Assembly (NCBI GenBank): GCA_021828225.1
Contig: JAKASH010000038.1
Coordinates: forward strand, 1-12,193
Reading direction: 5' to 3'
DNA: 12,193 nucleotides
Source: Acidobacteriota bacterium
Lineage (GTDB): Bacteria; Acidobacteriota; Terriglobia; UBA7540
This document shows, one piece after another, positions 7,635-12,193 of this stretch. The position numbers and the translations under genes were made by a program. The stretch's first letter is position 1; each line of letters starts with the position of its first letter. Below the pieces are notes generated by a model that saw only the letters and a list, made by a program, of their open reading frames with translations, did no database searches and was not told the origin of the DNA.

Positions 7635-8729
7635 TCAGTCGAAGAGGATCTTTTTTATTTGCGCAGATTTGAACCCGCGACGGGAAAGTGGCCGCCGGAA
7701 ATCCTTTTCAACATCAGGAACGTAAAACTTAAGGATTTTCGTTTTCTCGACCGGCGCCAATCTGTATTGCCCCGCTGCAGGCGGTATGACCCAGGTGTCC
7801 CCTGCCCCGTACCCCAGCCAGCCCTCGGCAGTTTCCACACGGCCTTCGCCTGAAATCACCGAAAGCGTTTCGACATGTTCCGCCGACGATTTGAACCGGC
7901 CTGTCTTCTGCAAGGTCAGTTCTTCCACTGCGAAATATGGACAGGCGACGACGTATCGGCGAGAGCCGAAGGGCTCGCGAACCACCCTTCGCGGCAGGTT
8001 GCGAAGGGGTGGCGCCTCGGGTTTTATCACGTCAAACCCTTTGTCCAGATGAAGTGGCCGAGGCTTTCCATCCAGTCCCATGCGGCCAAAATCGTCCAGC
8101 CGATAGGTGATGTCGGAGTTTTCCTCCGCTTCAAAAAGAACCAGCCCGGGCCCCAGGGCGTGAACGGTTCCGGGCGGCACAAAAATGGCCTCGCCGGCTT
8201 TCGGATGAAACCGGTAAAGGAGGTCTTTGCTTTCGCCCCGTTCGCAGGCGGCTCGCAGCATTTCCGGCGTGGTATCGGGCTTCAATCCCAGAAGAAGCTC
8301 TGCCCCCGGCTCGGCCCAGACGATATACCACATTTCACACTTGCCGAAATTTCCCGGCTCGTGTTTGCGGGCATAAGCATCATCCGGATGAACCTGGAGG
8401 GAAAGCCAGTCGCTGGTGTAGATGTACTTGGACAAAATTGGAAACCGGCGGTCTTTCCAGTTCGGTCCGTTAAGTTCACTCCTGAACTTTGCAGCAGCCT
8501 CACCCAGCGTGAGACCTGCGACGGGACCGTTCAAGAACTTTGAACTCTCGTCCGTGATCCACACTTCGCCGATGAGTTCATCCTGATTCGAAGGCGCTTC
8601 GGAATTCGAGTGAGGATGGTCGATGTTCTCCGCCTCAGGCCACTCAAACATGGGTGCAAGATCGTCTCTTCCCCAAATTTTGGGTTTGAAGATCGGAGAG
8701 AGCTTGAGCGGCGTGTCTGGTTTTGGCAT
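7635..8729 (-). CDS. manA: Mannose-6-phosphate isomerase, class I
   Basis: A 364-residue zinc-dependent cupin enzyme interconverting fructose-6-phosphate and mannose-6-phosphate. The zinc ligands of type I isomerases are all recognisable: Q112 and H114 in LQVHPDD, E132 in KCEMWYIV and H190 in FVPPGTVHALG. The substrate-pocket segment NSDITYRLDDFGR (204-216) is also typical. The N-terminus PIFKPKIWG (12-20) matches the usual start of the short bacterial form. The last 25 residues are rich in basic residues and look less conserved. The gene starts 7 bases after the aminotransferase stop and ends 7 bases before manC, so it supplies the first step of a fructose-6-phosphate to GDP-mannose route encoded in a single operon. 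Confidence 0.95.
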   Translation of the reverse strand: MPKPDTPLKLSPIFKPKIWGRDDLAPMFEWPEAENIDHPHSNSEAPSNQDELIGEVWITDESSKFLNGPVAGLTLGEAAAKFRSELNGPNWKDRRFPILSKYIYTSDWLSLQVHPDDAYARKHEPGNFGKCEMWYIVWAEPGAELLLGLKPDTTPEMLRAACERGESKDLLYRFHPKAGEAIFVPPGTVHALGPGLVLFEAEENSDITYRLDDFGRMGLDGKPRPLHLDKGFDVIKPEAPPLRNLPRRVVREPFGSRRYVVACPYFAVEELTLQKTGRFKSSAEHVETLSVISGEGRVETAEGWLGYGAGDTWVIPPAAGQYRLAPVEKTKILKFYVPDVEKDFRRPLSRRGFKSAQIKKILFD

Positions 8730-8736
8730 AGTTCGC

Positions 8737-9909
8737 TCAGAGTTTGCTGAAGAATTTCTTTAGCCGTCGCAATCCCTCGTTAATGTTCTCCTGTGAAGTC
8801 GCGTAAGAGAGCCGGACGTGATCCTGGGTCCCGAAGGCAGGACCCGGCACAACCGCAACGTGGGCTTCATCCAGCAGCCTTGCCACAAGTGCATCGGAAT
8901 CCGCGATCCCATCTTTCTTCAGGTAGGATCCGACATTCGGGTAGACGTAAAACGCGCCCGCCGGCATAGTGCACTTAACTCCGGGGATTGCCCGAAGCCC
9001 GGCGACAATGATGTCCCTGCGCCGCTGGTATTCCGCGAGCATCGTTTGAACAGAATCCTGGGGACCTCGGAACGCTTCCACCGCTGCTTTCTGTGCGATT
9101 GACGTCGGGTTCGAAGTTGAATGGCTCTGCAGCTTCAGCATATTGCCCAGCAACTTCTTGTCGCCCAGGGCAAAGCCAACCCGCCAACCGGTCATAGCGT
9201 AAGTTTTGGAGAGCGAGCCTGCAATAATCAGATTTTCGCGATTGCTGGAATGTCCAAGCGAAAAGGGCTTCTGCCCGTCATACAGGAACTGGCAGTAGCA
9301 CTCATCGGACATCAGCAGGACGTTTCGCCGCACCGCCAGGGCCAGCAACTTTTCCATCTCTTCCGGAGAAACCACGGTGCCGGTCGGGTTGCTGGGCGAA
9401 TTCACGATAATCATTCGTGTCTTCGGCGTGATGAGCTTTTCCACTTCCTCGGCACGCACCTGGAATCCGTCCTCTTCCCGCGTCTGCAGCAGCACCGGGT
9501 TCCCGCCCGCGTAGTTGACAATGTCGAGGTACGAGACCCAATAAGGCACGGACAAAATCACTTCGTCGCCGTGGTCAACGGTGGCGGCCACTGCCTCAAA
9601 AATCGCCTGCTTGCCGCCCACTGTAACCAGGCATTCTTCGATCGTGTAATTGGAGCCAAAGTCCTTTTTGTGCCGTTCGACAATGGCCTCCTTCAGTTCC
9701 TTGATGCCGCTGGTCGGGGTATATTTGGTGAAATTTTGGTGAATGGCTTCGATGGCCGCCTGCTTGATATTTTCCGGCGTGGGGAAATCGGGTTCGCCGG
9801 CCCCAAAATCGACAAGATTCACCCCACTTGCCCTGAGCTTGGTGGCCTTCTGAACCACTGCCAAAGTGGATGAAACTGAAATTCGGGAAATACGTTCTGA
9901 AAGTTGCAT
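8737..9909 (-). CDS. Class I pyridoxal-phosphate aminotransferase, aspartate aminotransferase-like
   Basis: A 390-residue fold-type I aminotransferase, probably moving the amino group between aspartate (or a prephenate-type substrate) and 2-oxoglutarate in the cytoplasm. The cofactor lysine is K235 in GSLSKTYAMTGWRVG. The cofactor-binding asparagine N174 is in NSPSNPTG, D202 is in LMSDECY, and the substrate carboxylate-binding arginine R367 is in VRLSYATS. The N-terminal SERISRISVSSTLAVVQKA and the GAGEPDFPTP motif (37-46) place it in subgroup I-gamma (AspB-type) rather than with the E. coli AspC type. It begins 4 bases after the coaD stop and ends 7 bases before manA. Its link with GDP-mannose synthesis is not obvious and may only reflect operon packing. 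Substrate preference cannot be read from the sequence. Confidence 0.93.
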   Translation of the reverse strand: MQLSERISRISVSSTLAVVQKATKLRASGVNLVDFGAGEPDFPTPENIKQAAIEAIHQNFTKYTPTSGIKELKEAIVERHKKDFGSNYTIEECLVTVGGKQAIFEAVAATVDHGDEVILSVPYWVSYLDIVNYAGGNPVLLQTREEDGFQVRAEEVEKLITPKTRMIIVNSPSNPTGTVVSPEEMEKLLALAVRRNVLLMSDECYCQFLYDGQKPFSLGHSSNRENLIIAGSLSKTYAMTGWRVGFALGDKKLLGNMLKLQSHSTSNPTSIAQKAAVEAFRGPQDSVQTMLAEYQRRRDIIVAGLRAIPGVKCTMPAGAFYVYPNVGSYLKKDGIADSDALVARLLDEAHVAVVPGPAFGTQDHVRLSYATSQENINEGLRRLKKFFSKL

Positions 9910-9913
9910 AGAA

Positions 9914-10414
9914 TTAAACCTCGTGAATTTTTGAAACCATCTTCTTGCTTAAACGTTCTTCAACCAGAGCCGGTACCAGGTCCTTCACCGACCCTCCGCG
10001 CACGCTGATTTCCTTCACCAGCCTCGAACTGACGTAAGCGTATGATTCCGCCGGCATCAGAAACATCGTCTCCAGCTTCGGCTGGAGTTTCCGGTTCATT
10101 AATGCCATCTGGATTTCGTACTCATAGTCCGAAAACGCCCGGATGCCTCGGACAATCACTCGGGCCTCTTTTTGTACCGCGTAGTCCACCAGCAGGCCGC
10201 TGAAAGTATCCACGGAAACATTTTTCAAGTTCCGCGTCACTTCCTGCAGCATTTCGACGCGTTCTTCGACGCTGAAAAGTGGCTCCTTTTCAGCGTTCCT
10301 CAACACGGCCACAATCAGGCGGTCAAAAATCCTGCTGCTCCGTTCGATCAAATCAAAGTGACCGTTTGTTATAGGATCGAAGGACCCTGGATAAATCGCG
10401 AGAATGTCTGACAT
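9914..10414 (-). CDS. coaD: Phosphopantetheine adenylyltransferase
   Basis: A 166-residue enzyme of normal length that catalyses the penultimate step of coenzyme A synthesis, transferring AMP from ATP to 4'-phosphopantetheine to give dephospho-CoA. It carries the nucleotidyltransferase GSFDPITNGH block (10-19, with TNGH as the ATP-binding motif), K43 in the NAEKEPLFS segment, RGIR (89-92), and SSRLVKE (129-135), the counterpart of the ISSTxVRE motif. It is the first gene of the minus-strand operon, with the aminotransferase starting 4 bases after its stop. A promoter at 10463-10492 would give a leader of about 40 bases. No strong Shine-Dalgarno is seen. rsmD, its frequent upstream neighbour in bacteria, is absent. 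Confidence 0.96.
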   Translation of the reverse strand: MSDILAIYPGSFDPITNGHFDLIERSSRIFDRLIVAVLRNAEKEPLFSVEERVEMLQEVTRNLKNVSVDTFSGLLVDYAVQKEARVIVRGIRAFSDYEYEIQMALMNRKLQPKLETMFLMPAESYAYVSSRLVKEISVRGGSVKDLVPALVEERLSKKMVSKIHEV

Positions 10415-10462
10415 AAGCCGATGTGAAGGCCGCGCTGAAACGGGCCGTATGCCACAAAAAGC

Positions 10463-10492
10463 ATTCTAGCGGCTGGGTCGGAAGGTTGTAAA
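10463..10492 (-). promoter_or_regulatory. Sigma70-type promoter for the coaD-manA-manC operon
   Basis: Read on the minus strand, TTTACA (10487-10492, one mismatch to the -35 consensus) is followed after 18 bp by TAGAAT (10463-10468, one mismatch to the -10 consensus). Transcription would begin near 10455, about 40 bases before the coaD ATG. It stands in the 361-base gap (10415-10775) opposite a divergent promoter for the AIM24-like gene. The stretch between them (10493-10680) shows no convincing gene. Confidence 0.6.
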
Positions 10493-10680
10493 CCAGATTC
10501 TGCGAAAGGGTGAGCCGCTCAGTCCCGAGTTGGCGACCACAAACCCGGAAATTGCATTGCGCCAATGGCTACGTACAGCCACGGATTACGAGTCCTGTCT
10601 GCCAGTCATGTTGGCTCCATCAAAACCGATAAGTGGCAGAGAGAAACGCCCATTGCCTGCTGGTCAGCCGCTCTGGCCTC

Positions 10681-10708
10681 TTGTCAACCAGTACCTTCAC
10701 GGTATAAA
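10681..10708 (+). promoter_or_regulatory. Sigma70-type promoter for the AIM24-family gene
   Basis: TTGTCA (10681-10686, one mismatch) and TATAAA (10703-10708, one mismatch) are separated by 16 bp. The expected start of transcription near 10715 leaves a leader of about 60 bases before the ATG at 10776. This promoter diverges from the coaD promoter about 190 bases away. Confidence 0.6.
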
Positions 10709-10775
10709 TTCAATCGAACGCTGAGCGCGGGCTCAAAGCTCGTCGACAGCGCGTAAATTAGAGAAGGAGTCCGCT

Positions 10776-11525
10776 ATGCAGAGTCGCATCCTCGGCACCA
10801 CCATGCCGGTGCTTGAAGTCACACTTGACCCCGACGAGTCCATCATTTCTGAAGCCGGAGAACTTTCCTGGATGACGAGTTCCATCCAGATGACGACGCA
10901 CACCCAGTATGGTGGAGGCGGAGGAATCTTTGGCGTGCTGAAGCGCGTGGCAGGTGGCGGATCGCTGTTCATGACGGAGTACCGGGCCATCGGCGCCCCT
11001 GGATCGATTTCCTTCGCCACAAAACTACCGGGGCATATTATGCCGATCGAAGTTGACGCGGGACACGAATACATGATTCACCGGCACGGATTTTTGTGCG
11101 CGACGCCGCAGATTCAGATCAGCGTCGGCTTCCAGCAATCGCTGGGGGCGGGAATTTTCGGTGGCGACGGCTTCCTGCTGCAGCGGGTCAGCGGAATGGG
11201 AACCGCATGGCTCGAGCTTTCCGGTGAGCTGATCATGAAGGACCTGCAGCCAGGCGAAAATCTGCGGGTGCATCCGGGACACGTCGGCGCATTCCAGGCG
11301 GGCGTTTCCTTTCAGATCACGACCGTGCCGGGGATCAAGAACATGATTTTTGGCGGTGACGGAATCTTTCTGGCCTCTCTGACCGGGCCGGGGAGAATCT
11401 GGCTGCAAACGCTGCCCATATCCAGACTGGCGCACGAGCTCATGGAGTACATGCCCACGCAGGGCAACCAAGCAGTGGAGGGAGGCGTGGTGGGAGGCAT
11501 CATGGGCTCACTTCTGAACGGATGA
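10776..11525 (+). CDS. AIM24/TIGR00266 family protein
   Basis: A 249-residue protein of the AIM24 (TIGR00266) family, whose bacterial members have no firmly established function; the yeast namesake is a mitochondrial inner-membrane organisation protein. The N-terminal VTLDPDESIISEAGELSWM (15-33) and the glycine-rich block near 46-63 are characteristic. A repeated pattern is visible: IFGGDGFLLQRVSGMGTAWLEL (127-148) and IFGGDGIFLASLTGPGRIWLQT (191-212) align almost position by position, with a weaker third copy near 51-70, fitting the internal pseudo-repeats of its beta fold. No signal peptide or membrane helix is seen, so it is probably cytoplasmic or membrane-peripheral. AAGGAG (10764-10769) lies 6 bases before the ATG, the best ribosome site among the complete genes here. 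It appears to be a single-gene unit with its own promoter, closed by two terminator-like hairpins. Confidence 0.9.
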   Translation: MQSRILGTTMPVLEVTLDPDESIISEAGELSWMTSSIQMTTHTQYGGGGGIFGVLKRVAGGGSLFMTEYRAIGAPGSISFATKLPGHIMPIEVDAGHEYMIHRHGFLCATPQIQISVGFQQSLGAGIFGGDGFLLQRVSGMGTAWLELSGELIMKDLQPGENLRVHPGHVGAFQAGVSFQITTVPGIKNMIFGGDGIFLASLTGPGRIWLQTLPISRLAHELMEYMPTQGNQAVEGGVVGGIMGSLLNG

Positions 11526-11541
11526 AATGAAAAGCGGGTAG

Positions 11542-11576
11542 CGCAGAGTCTGTGCCTTTCAGACTCTGCGGTTTTT
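11542..11576 (+). terminator. Rho-independent terminator-like hairpin behind the AIM24-family gene
   Basis: A perfect 11 bp stem (CGCAGAGTCTG, 11542-11552, with CAGACTCTGCG, 11560-11570) surrounds a 7-base loop TGCCTTT and is followed by GTTTTT (11571-11576). It begins 17 bases after the stop codon at 11525. It could equally be a copy of the GTAG-hairpin repeat that happens to work as a terminator, since GTAG (11538-11541) sits at its foot. Confidence 0.65.
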
Positions 11577-11586
11577 AATCGGGTAG

Positions 11587-11621
11587 CGCAGAGTCTGTGC
11601 CTTTCAGACTCTGCGGTTTTT
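11587..11621 (+). terminator. Second identical terminator-like hairpin
   Basis: The same 11 bp stem and TGCCTTT loop return 45 bases downstream (11587-11597 pairing with 11605-11615), again followed by GTTTTT. It is the second unit of the 45-base tandem repeat and would act as a back-up terminator. Confidence 0.6.
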
Positions 11622-11649
11622 AAGATTAGAATCATTGCTGGATGAGGAA

Positions 11650-11683
11650 TTGTCAATAGCAATAGAGGCTACGAAATTGACAA
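11650..11683. other. Inverted repeat TTGTCAAT / ATTGACAA
   Basis: Two perfect 8-base arms (11650-11657 and 11676-11683) are separated by 18 bases. They lie in the gene-free stretch between the 45-base tandem pair and the next GTAG hairpin. The spacing could suit a stem-loop or a two-site protein target, but nothing else supports a role. Confidence 0.3.
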
Positions 11684-11712
11684 CGGCTGGTGGGCGGCTT
11701 CAAATGAAGCTA

Positions 11713-11743
11713 GTAGCGCGAACCTCCGGTTCTGAGGTCCGCG
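11713..11743 (+). repeat. GTAG-foot hairpin, copy 3
   Basis: GTAG (11713-11716) is followed by CGCGAACCTC (11717-11726), loop CGGTTCT and GAGGTCCGCG (11734-11743), a 10-position stem with one A-C mismatch, then GGTTTTC. The stem is different from that of the first two copies while the foot, loop length and tail are kept. Confidence 0.7.
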
Positions 11744-11792
11744 GGTTTTCGTTTGTGACCGTCGAGTTCCGCCTAGACAAAAGCCGCAGCGG

Positions 11793-11822
11793 GTAGCGCG
11801 ACCTCCGGTGTCGAGGTCCGCG
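11793..11822 (+). repeat. GTAG-foot hairpin, copy 4
   Basis: GTAG (11793-11796) precedes CGCGACCTC (11797-11805), loop CGGTGTC and GAGGTCCGCG (11813-11822), followed by GTTCTTC. It is close to copy 3 but lacks the mismatched A, leaving a one-base bulge. The sequence downstream (about 11823-11926) is a diverged homologue of the spacer in the 145-base tandem repeat. Confidence 0.7.
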
Positions 11823-11926
11823 GTTCTTCTGGTGGTTAGCATTCACGGTGTTGTATTCTAGCGCCACGTCGCGGCTCCGGCGCCCTTTTCTTTCCGACCG
11901 GTATTTCTTTGTGACGGTGCGTCTGT

Positions 11927-12193
11927 AGCGGGTAGCGAGGACCGCCGGTTTTGCGGTCCGCGGTTCTTCCCTGGCAATTGTCCTCGTGGTGTCGTATTGT
12001 ATCGCTGTGTCCAGGCTGCGTCGCCCATTCCTTCCCGATTGGATTCATGGCCGACTATCTTCCCGCATTCAAGCGGGTAGCGAGGACCGCCGGTTTTGCG
12101 GTCCGCGGTTCTTCCCTGGCAATTGTCCTCGTGGTGTCGTATTGTATCGCTGTGTCCAGGCTGCGTCGCCCATTCCTTCCCGATTGGATTCAT
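11927..12193 (+). repeat. Tandem repeat, 145-base period, running off the window
   Basis: Positions 11927-12048 return without a change at 12072-12193, a period of 145 bases, with the second copy cut by the window edge. Each copy starts with AGCGGGTAG, contains a GTAG hairpin (GTAG 11932-11935 with stem 11936-11945/11953-11962; GTAG 12077-12080 with stem 12081-12090/12098-12107; loop CGGTTTT, one A-G mismatch) and continues into a spacer of about 105 bases. An older, diverged copy lies at 11788-11926. The period is not a multiple of three, so the array is unlikely to be coding. With the other repeats it fills the 668 bases after the AIM24-family gene, where no gene is supported. Confidence 0.9.

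Larger units (their letters stand above)
11535..11624 (+). repeat. Two tandem copies of a 45-base GTAG-hairpin unit
   Basis: Unit 1 (11535-11579) and unit 2 (11580-11624) differ only at their last base. Each contains CGGGTAG, the 11 bp hairpin and the T-rich tail described for the two terminator entries. The near identity implies a recent tandem duplication. The GTAG foot, 7-base loop and GGTT tail are shared with the four hairpins downstream. Confidence 0.9.

Noticed and set aside
10530..10756. Short plus-strand open frames of 63-64 codons in the gap before the AIM24-family gene
   Set aside because: They have no ribosome site or recognisable motif, and they overlap the promoter proposed at 10681-10708.
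11312..11662. A 116-codon minus-strand open frame with an internal LKTAESERHRLCATR-type duplication
   Set aside because: The duplication comes from the 45-base hairpin repeat, and the rest overlaps the AIM24-family gene antisense.
11677..11682. TTGACA as a -35 box in the gene-free right part
   Set aside because: Nothing like a -10 box stands 16-18 bases downstream and no gene follows.
11858..12193. A 111-codon minus-strand open frame whose peptide repeats itself, and a related one at 11836-12048
   Set aside because: It is the tandem DNA repeat read as protein. The 145-base period is not a multiple of three, so units fall in different frames; there is no ribosome site and no family resemblance.
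11535..12193. CRISPR array
   Set aside because: The conserved parts are hairpins at irregular spacing (45, 126-130, 80, 139-145 bases) and the spacers are themselves related or identical, unlike CRISPR spacers.

Overview
This 12.2 kb window looks like chromosomal DNA of a free-living bacterium with moderately high GC, most likely an Acidobacteriota member. The assignment rests on the style of the proteins (LepA, NusB, the Ste24-like M48 protease, the AIM24-like protein) and on the many TAGC-anchored hairpins between genes. It is an inference, because there is no rRNA or other phylogenetic marker here. No phage, plasmid, IS transposase, CRISPR, tRNA or rRNA was seen.

Left part (1-2069, minus strand): the start of a probable CPBP-family intramembrane protease runs off the left edge. 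It lies 27 bases downstream of a complete lepA (elongation factor 4). A good sigma70-type promoter (TTGACA, 17 bp, TAGATT) sits about 110 bases upstream of lepA. The 477-base gap to the next gene holds this promoter and a pair of head-to-head hairpin repeats.

Centre-left (2409-4783): a plus-strand pair, an enoyl-CoA hydratase/isomerase and the transcription factor nusB, converges on a minus-strand Ste24-type M48 membrane protease. The two stop codons are 18 bases apart. A 242-base gap behind the protease gene holds degenerate hairpins of the same kind.

Centre-right (5026-10414, minus strand): a compact operon read coaD, aspartate-type aminotransferase, manA, manC, phosphohexomutase. The first four genes are spaced 4-7 bases apart and the mutase follows after 55. 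ManA, the mutase and ManC together could take fructose-6-phosphate through mannose-6-phosphate and mannose-1-phosphate to GDP-mannose, the donor for glycans and exopolysaccharide. CoaD makes dephospho-CoA. The operon has its own promoter (TTTACA, 18 bp, TAGAAT).

Right part (10681-12193): a divergent promoter (TTGTCA, 16 bp, TATAAA) and a strong Shine-Dalgarno drive an AIM24/TIGR00266-family protein. After its stop codon there is no convincing gene. Instead there is a dense array of six hairpins, each with GTAG at its foot, a stem that changes while pairing is kept, a 7-base loop and a GGTT tail. The first two form a tandem pair of terminator-like structures. The last two belong to a perfect 145-base tandem repeat that runs off the window. 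This array, and its possible kinship to the hairpins at 2107-2165 and 4868-4965, is the most unusual thing in the window. The layout resembles REP elements moved by RAYT (TnpA-REP) transposases, but no such transposase is present here.
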